Below, piece after piece: positions 48,001 to 57,900 of a stretch of DNA of 64,000 nucleotides. The DNA lies in contig JAXGMQ010000001.1 of NCBI GenBank assembly GCA_040768585.1, positions 1,116,001 to 1,180,000 on the forward strand. Reading direction: 5' to 3'. The first letter of the stretch is position 1; each line of letters starts with the position of its first letter. The notes beneath the pieces are model-generated. The model worked only from the letters and a program-made list of their open reading frames with translations, made no database searches and was not told where the DNA came from. Source of the stretch: JAXGMQ01 sp040768585 (lineage in GTDB: Bacteria > Caldisericota > Caldisericia > JAAYUI01). The translations under genes were made by a program, and so were the position numbers.

Positions 48001-48741
48001 AGACTTGAGCCTGGAAAGAACAGCGTAATCGTTGTTGCTACTAATTCGGTTGGTCAAACACAAACAAAGGTTGTTGATATTGAATCGAGGATGAAAGCAT
48101 CTGAGATTATCATCGACCCAGTAGGGGAATACTGTAACGTAACAAGCATAAGAATCCGTGGACATGTCGAGCCTGGCAACACTGTGAAGGTAACATCTGT
48201 AACACTTGGTAGAGAGTTTGATGCTATAGTGACGAATGACACATTCATCTGTGATATCGATGTTCAGGCTGGTGTAAATGAGATTACAGTTGTGGCAACA
48301 GACTTGACGACAAATAAAGAGTCTGATCCGCTCAATGTGAGTTTCTACATTTGGACGAGAGTTGACGTACTGATGTATCTCAATGGCAATCAGATGATTG
48401 TGGACTCAGTACCACAGAGGATTGATGTTCCACCAACTGAGATCAATGGTGTTACCATGATCCCATTCGATCCAATCGCCAACGCGTTTGGTATTGGTGT
48501 AGTACCTGCCGGAGATACGATAACAGCAACGTGGGGAACAAATACACTTATTCTCACTAGAGGAAACAGCAAGGCAGTTCTCAACAACGAGGCCGTTGAT
48601 CTTGTGACAGCCCCAGTAATTGAGAATGGCGCTTTAATGATTGCACTTGATGATGTTAAGTTGCTTAAAGACGTCAATGGTGATGTGGTAATTGACATGA
48701 TCGCTGCGTCTGGTCAGATTGTGATATCCAAGAAGTACTAG
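39049..48741 (+). CDS. Giant secreted surface protein C (3230 aa) with lectin-like insert
   Basis: Third paralog. Signal peptide MKKLATLIVALALVASLASA then FPFVMADE, with AAGGAG upstream. The N-terminal domain has WLDPDG and NNTQGPY. Repeat copies (GDIRLTNV near residue 365, GDIRITDV near 729, and the copy split by the insert) surround the GGCFTPKY / VPSVTAAALRSP domain. A module TNIITVANDVGADVGDTIYI sits near residue 455. A laminin-G/concanavalin-A-like domain is inserted at about 818-1075. LKVEKT follows near 1152, YPGGQTH at 1767, QDCC near 1984 and the EF-hand-like DLNNDSKISFD near 2095. The C-terminus repeats the family order: Ig-like (about 2860-2940), two short Ig-like (2945-3100) and a stalk domain (3104-3230). 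Codon bias is weaker than in B. Confidence 0.9.
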   Translation: MKKLATLIVALALVASLASAFPFVMADEDPIRVGEPNTPATMVANKWFKVGYDRDGNMLNPSTLIHSQVTRQEADGTGYRLFPWQKSGEQTWGRASDDYGYELPRLIPTNRHDWLGRFDESNYDFDYDHEVNQYAWWTEIFLNVEPSSGNSQEFETAHWYAVVDREGSLWLDPDGKFHNCGTEITADPMFYIAGTNTYAEGSCRDNPRALIDPIPINNTQGPYNLRFDREDTASKLYFWWKYDRNRNLVDRVWRVGWADMNDYDPVPNPEYGWDPADSNTWSTIGFIPTYDPYTQTNIPDADVDWDCKLAVIPFQMSEDPTWPNVTQGTECYADRNGNGYYDPYEPIYRKGDGNLQPIVTTVQTGDIRLTNVSTSRGNYKINYRVNEVVTDNDFDNGWTLLPFMHMNPPANYPVYVHSHDQNPDEYYDFGEFIYQKSATAEVRLNTWLTVATVPGTNIITVANDVGADVGDTIYIEGDMYGQTEERTITAILGGGQLQLNSPISYIHSVLRQVAELIPSEIGDIRLSNVNTRHNNNPVSWDWFGGWWHDAILMFEVLQGGCFTPKYNITVETDLWDGMVPSVTAAALRSPNGDIMGAAQRIQKTTVLDPTGLEFRVPATTFEDIKLEYREYIGLEIFRDDGINNNLGDTPVTTNVIRGTLADDYIMYEATEDFVGSVDEEIAKDYHWSIATLGFSADERFVDLNLDTQLGAGEPMYRDTDLSDTVTEGDIRITDVVVETNIGGTGGSIVNYGAGSRVTQGDVDIGHFAAVGELIDIPVSVRFKDLPHGCIPENRQYDIGEPIYYNPALGSASTVQMLYANDFTDPVGNPMPNVNGWDPANWMEIDETNSGLPSGQSVEDPFGLMTSPNEVLWNYDAANQRAELQSGQNILVPSMGVGTIATFEYDFRFAPDVNNNYYNSFGTILRWNSPTDYYVLMAVPHEPGNPYATVFNRGDYGQFYGWGVPAGSNEIQFFLMHFDGSAIAPIVASSSTIPWVFNTDMYMHMQIAINGQLTTITANGVDIFPGGIPAANTYGAFGFTHLGSSYALYGWFQDSAWIDNILLYRTTVGSSLGTSNDLVRVVDVYVNGTFYPAGSRVTAGDFYRVKNPVNGISMGGNCSMRYMDVEVLPGDIGLNVEIDGKLPTDKDYKGLKVEKTSHVKVSLNYELEGEYLTGPVIGDKRTRLYYKPDSFFVRTIPVDKQVKYSSPQEAQRNFYTPHQSIEGDVVYVNLRGPDYNIYPYTSTVQNGRLYEVNDFKGIIDAKNPVLEFEYTPYSGTILDDLGQDLPYMLYAFVEKGGIDNAPIDSRFTYALTWNNSADRTIDPAGLQYSDYNYVDPWHAGRKWEMDEAYANYYNQAYTRACRTVYNPYMVQNMSECGLADKYDCYGIEKLHVAPEGIEIVPSSPCVDPLSYRYPNISLKLNAYDNPDDVNDPEGYTMAVAPTDANGQNHIGVATYNVNGAGIRYMATIRYWNMPHTVDQDAYFILQVNDDGSWLGWNWGETNYPGIIDPTDVIQPFTVYPFGRDLNNRGSDAHDVGDNDCSVGTGTVDLCGSGFPPLGDVTFYDTYGPTFCDPQWGTPPYYGMVYHYGVRTLISAKTATEEGGTIAVVCQPMHAKDKLNIRVHTSNMVVDYNSSSIKVGNNAVYFTTDRANLFQASDGTIANNQYDPSMTLGYAANPPGVRNLPWVETVDYCDVISLKVLPPDSDLNFNNFYIVDHALQYSEVSYTGAQGSGALVELNTPDRWITPRYNPLCVLRPLSHDENTDVRCYPGGQTHLIRVENSMRGAGYNATPALWRKQFNKLGSEFYGLTDYGMFFELTNEDYGYWGVPLTFASGLVKRLEITGPFMTPLDLDPEFSSIKYRSGTAAGSALGYSYKGLRFVPIKYDYSGQIIVDRLNYLAYELGQRNYTYITSPGCTTEGDFVQFSGSVNPYLNIGKELDYRYVTRPTINGRAMRVLVFDELIPIGPGRIDITVWLTDGTKKIFQDCCVEPPANGVDVAGIKIEGMPHMITVDEETILKLKLTEGYGIESEGPPPEYGKGIQEYRECNDALVYVWQDRGIFDPVEKLYSFAGDGYCSMAPQSTDYTDLGVAYTEDDDLNNDSKISFDAFETEIMGSYDLATNTWVGGLIDARTFHRQNGEYIFSLSGAAMPTTVGIDFGSKGIEAEPDHVIGDDETLDIHVTAYKYGDDNNSRSFRPFWGGREINTERAFSHEVYLAGQKSAYVEAKEDLMATVTPAVLTAGCTPELIDPTAPLTFEVKWPDGTPLDLSVGVEDPLGGDEVKIDDAWIHLFKDPHPDDQYYYPGELLPQYYWLRTDLHNEDFSQIGNTRMYSFNRYPFLPITFGWNPAEGVYVFKGFAANDKGSFDVHIYSPDRRHKAIAEIVVESPIVDYEISPRDFYTNAGKDPLYDTGSDDDFVMTGADFKWYFITATMKTAEGNLIQGLAESTSTCLGGEGMNARFTPFYTREEHYNWVTPPSATLQSRRRYSGHAAVYNYYLSDSRGSRERQIMLADLNGNGTFGDLPEEFLIFGRSDYSDLGIRVGGKTGPGAPFYPTVNSRFDDETYNYWNSWDGPFDKPSAGPAGYGVGSIYNDEKEGLYVFADSNRDFQFTYQDSFNIDNRGQGTFAYFADDKCKIGVMIGVTDHAMTPKFGDIYGGSDPYTEFSPQRTATRFVHILTGNEELGTGDGAYSLDWDAIPDNVVNVEYMKVVTKWAETKEEISKDMLDADNYDLAYGVENHIWFEFYPADNRDFAVTKDAHVAVMAAGDVLHPWGGPKSESFIVADITASPINPSDRVAQLYITPTGTGPDVTSLRVVGSRCENTADYARYFYDNYTTWGAANFDVIMSIQIVVDTMEALKVGVPGTLVVSALKTAGGEPIEGATVHIKGAGVEVEKKTRADGSVEFNITPTERGRILVTAEAEGMKGAYTTAFVETYVAPPKLDLDPIPAIVSTDTVTVKGRTNEGTKITVNGRPVSVSQDGTFTYTLRLEPGKNSVIVVATNSVGQTQTKVVDIESRMKASEIIIDPVGEYCNVTSIRIRGHVEPGNTVKVTSVTLGREFDAIVTNDTFICDIDVQAGVNEITVVATDLTTNKESDPLNVSFYIWTRVDVLMYLNGNQMIVDSVPQRIDVPPTEINGVTMIPFDPIANAFGIGVVPAGDTITATWGTNTLILTRGNSKAVLNNEAVDLVTAPVIENGALMIALDDVKLLKDVNGDVVIDMIAASGQIVISKKY

Positions 48742-48776
48742 GTTTGGAAATAGAGTTTGTAGAAAAGTAAAAAAGA

Positions 48777-48818
48777 TCTCAGCTTCCTCTCAACTGCAAA
48801 GGAGAAAGGAAGCTGAGA
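48777..48818 (+). other. Strong stem-loop between genes C and D
   Basis: Perfect 12-bp stem TCTCAGCTTCCT/AGGAAGCTGAGA enclosing a further CTC/GAG stem. It is followed by A/G-rich rather than T-rich sequence, so it is not a standard terminator. RNA processing or 3'-end protection is more likely. Confidence 0.6.
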
Positions 48819-48936
48819 AGAGAAAGAACAAGATTAATATACGATGAGTAGATTGATTGAGGTAAGAAAGCAAAAGATGGGAAGCTCATCCCGAGCCGAA
48901 CAAGGGAACAACGGTCACTTGATTAGTGGTCGATCC

Positions 48937-48950
48937 AAAGGAGAGGTTAG
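48937..48950 (+). promoter_or_regulatory. Shine-Dalgarno of gene D, shared with gene E
   Basis: AAAGGAGAGG then TTAG before ATG 48951. The preceding TTAGTGG-containing leader is repeated almost unchanged ahead of gene E (59507-59516), a duplicated translation signal. Confidence 0.7.
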
Positions 48951-51900
48951 ATGAGAAGAACAATAGTAATGCTGATCGCAGCTGCTATGATCTCGGGTAT
49001 ATTCACTCAACTCCTTCCGATGCAGTCGGTTGGTGCAGAGGTAGTCCAGGATGGCAATCAACATGCGACTATTATTTTGTCAAACTGGCACATGGTGGGT
49101 CATGACGAGTATGGTGACCCGCTTTCGGGTGGCAAGTCATTTCCCTGGCAACATGAGGGGGAAAGTGTAGACTCTTATTGGGGTTCCGATGACTATGGAA
49201 TGCCAAATGCAGTCAGCGCAATCACAACAGCTGGCGTTGCCCGAGCGGCTAGAAGACAAAATTATGGAATGACAACAACACCCATGCTCTGGACAACGGT
49301 TTATTTGACCATTGTCGCAGATGATGGTGGTTCGAGACCAATCATAGATGAGAAGGGCGATCTTGAGGGTCTTGGCAGGTGGTATGTTATCATGGATTCA
49401 GCTGGACAGGTTTGGTTTGACCCAGACGGAAGATTCCATGATTCGAGATATCTTGCCCAGGCAGATCCATTTTCACCATACTATATGTACATAGAGGATG
49501 AGGATGGGAACGCTTTTGGAGCATGTCTTGAGAATCCAACTGCAAAAGTAGATCCCTCTGAGATGAATAACACTCAGGGACCATACCAGTTCTCACCAAC
49601 GACAGAGTCGGGTGAGGAGAATCCATTCTATGTCGAGCCGTGCTACTTTTGGATTAGACCAAATCTCACAAAGATAGTCAATGCTGAGGCTGAAAATACA
49701 TGCGACGCCTACTCAAACCACACACTCAGAGGCGAATCGAGAGCGTGGCAACTCGGTATTGCGTCCAGACCTGACTATCTCGCACAAAATGTCATGAGCC
49801 CATTTGGCAACGTCTCCGATGGTCTTGTTAGAGAAGGTGAGTGGGATATTGGAGTATCGCTGCTTCCTTTCATGCCAAATGAGCAATACACTGACAACTA
49901 TCAAGGCAATGGTACTGCTGGCACTTTCGATTCTACTGACTACATTTACAGGAACGTAAACTATCCAGCTGGTGGACCGCCATACGCGGTTGAACCTGGC
50001 GACGTTAGACTTACAAGCGTCACTGTCGGGATTGCCCCAAACACAAACACATTCCTTGCCGGCTCTGTTGTTCAGCCAAGCGACCTGGATGTTGGTGAAC
50101 CTCTCAATGCAATTCCGACCAATATTAGGTACGCTATCAGTGAAGTTGGCGAGGCAGCCGCAGAGCTTGAGCACCGCAACCTTGGTGCATTGAACCCAGC
50201 CGGTTGGTCAACTGTCTCGACAATGGGTACCACTGTCCTATCCCTGACTGACGTCTCAAACCTTACAGCGGGATCAGCTATCCAGATTGGACCAAACGAC
50301 GCCGGGCAGTCTGATATTTGCAACGTTGTCGCAATAATCAATACCGCACCAGCATATAACCAGTACTACACATACCTATCAGGACATTGTCCTGGTGGAT
50401 ACGAGCTTTCGGCTTACGCCTACTACGTCAATGGTTCATTCAATCCGGGTGACTACATAGTATATGGCAGAGGTGCAACAAGCGAGATATTCCGTCTCGA
50501 CTGGGTCAACTGGTACGGATATTATCCGAACTACATGGGTTACTGTTATGCTTATTCATCGTACACAGGTTTTGATCTTGATAGACCGCTCTACTTCAAC
50601 CATGCATATGACAATCTTTACAACCTTTACTATTCACAGGATACAATAACAAAGATTGACCAGGGTGTAGTTCTCGATTGTGCTACTCTCTACGACTACG
50701 AAGCAGGAACACCAATCACAATCCTTGGTTATCAGCCAGGAGATTTCATCTACAGACAGCTTGATCCAAATGAGGCAAACGTAGCGATCGGTGACATCAG
50801 ACTCAGTAACGTCGACGGTCACAGAATTGACGGCTTCCAGATGGGTCAGGGTGCGTATGAGTTCGATGCCCTTGTCATGAATGAAATCCTCTTTGCAGAC
50901 CCCAACGACCCACGCTATCAGGGAATGGTCAGAAACAGTGACTGGCACAAGTCAGATTTCGACTTCAACATTCAGAGCACGGTCGAAGAGGAATCGGTTG
51001 AGTTCCCATACGGTGCTTGCATGCCGACATACGACATCTCCGTGGAGTCAGACTTCTGGCAGGGAGAGCGTGTGTGGCGCACAAACAGTCAGGGCCAGTG
51101 GGAATCTGAGTGGCAAGGTGTTATCCCATCAGTCACTGCTTGTGCTCTTCGCTCACCCAACGACGATGTTGATGATGCACATCACAGAATAGCAAAACAG
51201 ACTGTTCTTGGACCATACGGCGACTCATTCTTCATTCACACAGCAACGATTCATAATGTTCAGCCAGACTACAGAGAATACCTTGGTATCGAGATTTTCT
51301 GTGATAATGGTTATGATAACCTCTCCAATCCAAACCCGGCGGGTGTGGGTGCTGTCGCACTTGACCTCAACGACAACTATATGAGGGGAACCGTTTGTGA
51401 GCCATACGTTGGCGCAACAAGCAGGGCTCCAGACCTTGACCTTAACAGAGACCTCGTAGCTCTTGATGGTTCGACAGACAATCCAAAGTTTGTTGATACT
51501 GACAACCTGGCTCCAGTTCCAGACGGTCCTGGTAACTATGGTTGCAATGAGCCAATTTACTTTGATATGGATGATGACGGATTTGTCTCACCTGGTGATA
51601 AGCGTGGGTCATCCGTGCAGATGAACGCTGGCGCCACTATGGATGGTATTGTACTATTCTTCGAGGTAAACAGTATCGTCCAGCAGGGAGACAGTGATGT
51701 TGGCAGAATCCTTTCAAGATTCCGTGATCCACTAACCAATGAGCCGGTTTACAAGTACTATGACAACCCACATGCAATCTCAAGACTTCCATCGGGTGTT
51801 TGGGAGTATGGCGAGAACATCTACTGGGATCACCCAGAACCACCAGATTTCCCAGGTGGAGACGGAAGGACTGACCCGGGTGACATCAGACTTACTGATG

Positions 51901-54900
51901 TTAATATTGGTGGAACGTCCTACTTCTGCGGTGAGACGGTCGGTATTGGTGATGTTTTTGCACTTGAGTATCCAGTGTACATGATTTCTACCGGCAAGAA
52001 CGGCGACTATAACTACATGGATTTCCAGGTTCTTCCGTTCCCGACAATGGACGTGAAGGTTGATATTGACAAGCCTCTCAAGGTTGAACAGACCAGCAAT
52101 ATCACGATTGAGGTCAACCCCCCGCCAGCTCCTGGTGAGTCCATCTTTGTTGCTCTTCGCGAAACAACGATTGAGCCGAGAATGCCAATGCCAGCAGTGC
52201 AGTTCTATAGCATGGAGAATGTTACGGGTGATTGGCTTACCTACGAGTGTGATGGTCAGGTGCTTGATGCTGGTCTATGCCCATGGACACCGGGTGGTGG
52301 TTATTACCATGTCGCACTTCCTTGGCCGTTTGAGTTTTTTGGTCAGACCTATACGTCGGTTGGTGTTAGCTACGATGGCTACATCGATATGAGTGATCAG
52401 TACAACTACCTAAGCTCGATTTGGCTAAATTACTGCTGGAGTCCACCGCCTTATCAGTACAACTATGGTAGGCTCCCCGCAAATCTTCCAGATACGGGTA
52501 GACCTCCTCGAATTCATTCGCTCCTTACATGGTGGGATTCAGATGAGGTTTGCTGGGGTGACGCGATTTGGCCAGCTACAGGTGAGACCGTATTTGTTGT
52601 GACCTGGCGTGGTGAAAATGGTGGATACTACTACTACAGGAGAGGCGAGCGGCTCGAGGCGCAGGTCGTTCTCTTCAGCAATGGTCAGATTCTTATCCAG
52701 TACAAGCAGACGGAGTGTCCATATTACTGGATGTATTCGTACTATGGTTATGATCACTACATAACCGGTATCACTAATGGCTCTGGTGTCTATTACGAAT
52801 GGGATCCGGGTGCTCCTTGCGCATTTGGCATGGAAGCTAACGTTCTGTTTACGCCAGGTGAAATCCCAGCAAAGGCTGGTGTTCCAAAGGTCAACATCGC
52901 AGAGGATGCGAAGTGGATGACCCAGGACAACCCGGTTGCAAGCTTTGAGTTTACACCATACAGAGGTACGTGTCTCGAGGACGGTACAAGGAAACCGATG
53001 GAGATAAACCTCTACAGGGATGCTGGTGGACTTTCCGAGCCAGTGCCAAGAAACCCGCCACCAAACACATATCTCACATATCAGGAGCCTTCATTCTCAA
53101 CAAGGCCTCCGATTCCAAATGGCAGAGTGATAGCGATTGGTAATCCGTTTGGCTATCTTGAAGGTGATTGGATTCTCATTGGAAATTCAACGAACTCTGA
53201 GAGAAGAAGAATTGAGCAGATTCATGTTGGAACTGAGGGCGCGAGCACAGAAGTCCTCTATCAGACATACAGATCGACTCAAGCGCTTCCGTCCTACCAC
53301 ATACCTGTCAGGAGCGTGAAGGACTTCACAATTGGTAATCCTGTTATTGTAGGACATAGTCATACGGGCAACCAGGAGACTCATATTATTGAGGGTCTCT
53401 CCAGAGGAGATGTCAGCCCTGGCGAACCAAGCTTCTGGTCGACAGGAATCAGATATCCTTATCCGCAGGCCGGAACGAATGTGACACTTCTTGTTAACAA
53501 TGCGTCAGGATTCCAGATTGGTGACTACATTGGATACGGTTACACTAATGGCTGGTGGAATGCAAATCCGATCAATAACGGAAGAGACATTGCCAAGATC
53601 ATCGACATCGACTATGGCGCAAATTCGCTAACACTCGACGTCATCCATACGTATTGGTACTACTATAACTACTACGTTTGCACGATTGAGGCTGTCGAAG
53701 TCCGCGATCCATTGAAGTTCGTCCACTATGGTGATGCGACATCGCCATACGGTGAGGCAGAGCCTGTATTTACCACGAAGTTTGCATTCACGTTAAACCG
53801 TGGCCTGAACTACGATCATTACTTTGGTGAGCCAGTAATCGGAATGCAGTACTTCGACCCATTCTGGGCTGACAACAAGTGGGGAAGATTCGATCTTGAT
53901 ATGTACCCATCACGTCAGTTTGCTGCAGTCCTACCACCAGATGACGTATCGCCAGATCTTGACAGTGGCTACGATTGCTACTGGCGTGGCAGGTTTAACA
54001 TCGCACCAGAAGAGATCGTTATTGACCCAGAGAGAGACTGTTTACACGTTCTTGACACGAGATTTCCGAATGTCCTTCTGAATCTTTACGATGCCGATAA
54101 CCCCAACGATGTGAATGATCCCGCTAACATACCAATCTCATGTCCTGGTGGTGTTTCGGGTGTCGATCAGACAATCATCGCAAACGTCAACGCGACAGGC
54201 GCAGGCGTTAAGTACCTGATGACCGCTGGGCAGTCCAGCCCGCCAAGATACATTGTTCAGGTCAACGATGATGGTACGTATGAGTGGTGGCGTTGGTACG
54301 AGCCGCTTGCTGCAACACAGATTTTCGGTGCTCTCGATCCGAATGACTGGCTGTACAGATGGCTTGATATGGATGTGCTTAACTTTGTGAACCCGGCGAC
54401 CAGGTCACCTCTCCCAGTTCATGACAACACCTATGAACTGAGACTCACCGATAATGACTGCTCGAAGGGTGGCGGTGTTTGCGACCCGTGTAACAACGGC
54501 ACACTGTGGCCATGTCTTGGTGACATCACAATCAATGATGCATATGGAAGATTTATGGGTACAATTTCTGATCCATACTCCAACTACCCGAACCCACAGC
54601 CACTCCCAGCAAACTTTGGAAGAATCGAAAACTTCGGCATTCCATGTGTTATTGACAGATGGACACTTGGTTCTGACGGTGGACAAATCATGTTCCCAGT
54701 CAAGCCTCTCAAGGGTGGCACGCTTAATATTAGAGTTTATACCTATCAGGCAGTCTTTGACTACAATTCATCCAACATCCATGCACCTGGACCATACTTC
54801 ACAGAAGACACCTCATATGGTATCGACTACTGTGGTTACTATCAGATGAAGGTTATCGAGAAGGATGCTGATGTTAACTTCATCGAGTTTAGAATGGTTG

Positions 54901-57900
54901 ACCACGCGCTTCAGAATTCAAGACTCAACTACACAACAGGTGTTAATCCGCTCTACCCAATGCCATCACCAGCCCCGAGGATTCAGAGGTCTTACGATCC
55001 AATCATCAGAGACTATGGCAGACAGCTCAGAAGTTACCCTGGCGGACAGACACATACCGGTAGGCTCACAGGTGGAGCGATTGGTAATGGTAACCGCTGG
55101 AATGCATACCCAGCAATCTGGGAAAACATGTACGTCAAACTTGGAACCGAGTTCTATCCACTCACCGACTATGGTATGTACTTCTTCCTGCTTAATGGTG
55201 ACGGAAACCACATCGGTTGGCCAGGAATGAGAGACTCAGCTCAGGAGCCAAACCTCGCAGTAAGATATATGAGAATCAAGGGTCCGTTTATGAGACCTAA
55301 GTATTATTATGAGCCGTCGTTGAACTGCGTACTTGGTGGTTCAGACAGCCCGTGGTATGAGTACAATAATGTCCTTGGTCTTCCAATCTCCTATGACTAC
55401 TCAGGACAGATTGATGTTGACCCATCGAACTTCGGTGCTTACTGTCCAGGTGGCGGAGCTGACCTTTCGCAGATTGGTAACCCATCCTCATCGACAGACA
55501 GCTTTACGTATAAGAATGCCAACACTTGGCTTACAAAATGGAAAGATCTCTACTACGGTGGATTCTGGCAGGTATCAAGATCCAACTTCAATGCCCCGGT
55601 CGCTGACCCAGTAACTCCTTGCTATCCATACCTCTGGGTATTCGACGAGATTATTCCTGTAAGCTCTGGTGACATCACGATTGAGCTCGAGCTTATGAAT
55701 GGCGTCAAGAAGGTATATCAGGATTGCTGTGTGGCCGAGCTTGAGGGAACTAAAGACGGAATCCCAGTGCATGGTCTCAAGATAGAGGGTGCCCCGCAGT
55801 ACGTTACGGTGGATGATGACAACGTGTTCGAACTCACAGTAACCGAAGACACCGGCAAGGGCATGCTCAACAACGACGAGTGGCTCAACATCGAGTGCAA
55901 TGATGCTGTCCTCTTCGCATGGCAGGATAGAGGTGTTGTCGATCCAGGATCAAAATACTGGCTTGGACCACTAGATGGTCAGATAACGATGCCACCAATC
56001 TCATCAGACTTCTCGAATGTTGAGTATGCGTACGAGTTGGTCGCTGATGTTAACGATGACAATAAAGTCTCGTACGAGGATTGGGAGACTGAGATTGTCG
56101 GAACATATGACATGGCAACCAACACATGGCTTGGTGGTATGATTGACGCCAGGACATTCCAGAGAGAGAACGGTCAGTACAAAATCGAACTCACAAAGGA
56201 ATGGGGAGCCCAGATTGATGTTGTTGGTATTGATATTGGCGGCGTCGATGAAAATGGAAGACCGCTTCTTCGTAATCACGTCGACCACATTGTTGATGAG
56301 AACGAGCTTGTTCCACTCAACATCACCGCCTACAAGTATGGCGACGACAATAATGACAGAGCCTTTACACCTCTCTACGACCAGGTTCTCTCAACAGGCT
56401 ACTCGCACGAGGTATATCTCGCTGGACAGGTTACGATTGGTGTAGAACCAAAACGTGACCTCAGTGTGACCTATGGGCCAGAGCCGTTGACTGCTGGTGT
56501 CATTCCAGAGAAGCTAGGCGATCCACTTACACTCTACGTGACCGATTACAATGGTGAGCCAGTTAATTTGACGATGGGTATGGCTGATGCTCATGGTGAC
56601 TATGAGGTAATCGGCGAAAACATCTGGAGAAATCTGTTCAAAGACCCGCACCCAGATAATGAGTACTACTATGGCAATGGTGTAGTCCTTCCGCAGTACT
56701 ATTGGATGAGAACAGACCTTCATAACGATCCAGACTCGATAACGAATATCTGCAATACAGGTATGTACAACTCGTTCTTCCTTCCAATCAAGTTTGGTAT
56801 GGATGCAGAAAAGGGTGTTTACAGCTTCAGCGGATTTATTGCAAACGATAAGGGCGATTTTGAGATCTACGTTTACACGCCAGATCGCAGGCACTCAGGT
56901 GTCGTGACAGTCAAGGTCGTTAACCCAACTGTCACATATGAAATCGTCAACAAGGATGAAATAAACACTATCTTTGATGTGCCATCCACAACGGATGACC
57001 CAGACTTTGTCATGACAGCCGGTGACAACAGAGCATACATCGTTACGGCGACATGCCGTAATGCTCAGGATGCTCTGCTCAAGGGCGTTGCGAAAGGCGT
57101 CTCTGTCTGTTCTGGCCAGGGTGAGGACATCGCGAGATTCACACCGTCAATGACTGTTCTTAATAACTTCTGGTATCAGGGTTACTACTACAACACGATC
57201 GGCGTTGACTTCAACAATGATGGCGCACTTACATCACCATCCATAGCGCAATCTGAGTTTGCAGAAGTGAAACCAATTGCAGATGCGATCTACTATAACA
57301 CGCACATGACCAGATACACCGATGGAAGCTATGCTCTTTGGCTCTACACGGGCGCTGATTCATGGTATCCAGGACCATTGAACTATATGTGGTTCCTAGA
57401 CCGAAGGAATGAGTCTCAGTTCCTTTCACCACCGAGATCGTTCGGACTTGGTGCAATCTACAACGACTTGTATCATGGCACGTATATGTTTGCCGACCTA
57501 AACGGTGACAACTCAATTTCATTCAGAGACTCGCTGTCACTTGACGAACAGGGAAGAACAACCTTCTATGTCTACACAGACGATGCATGTTATCTGACGG
57601 GTCTTGTTGGATACAACGACTATTGTAACGTTTCGATGTACGCAGACGTTGCTGGATATCCATCCTACTATACCGAGTACGACCCGAATTACTCGAGGTA
57701 CAGATACCCAAGAAACTTCGCTGATGGAGTGTATGCTCTTGATTGGGAAGCATGGGCAGACACGGAGCTTGAGATTGGCACACCAAGGATTGAGATTATT
57801 GAGCCGCTTTCTGGTGAGGAGTGGCGCAAGGATCTCCTTGATGAGAACTATTATGATCTCGTTTACGGTGTTAAGAATCACATGCTTGTCAGAGTTTACC

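Noticed and set aside
50450..50780. Tyr-rich stretch in D as a prion-like or amyloid domain
   Set aside because: The Tyr residues fall within recognisable GD.I modules with regular strands rather than an unstructured low-complexity run.
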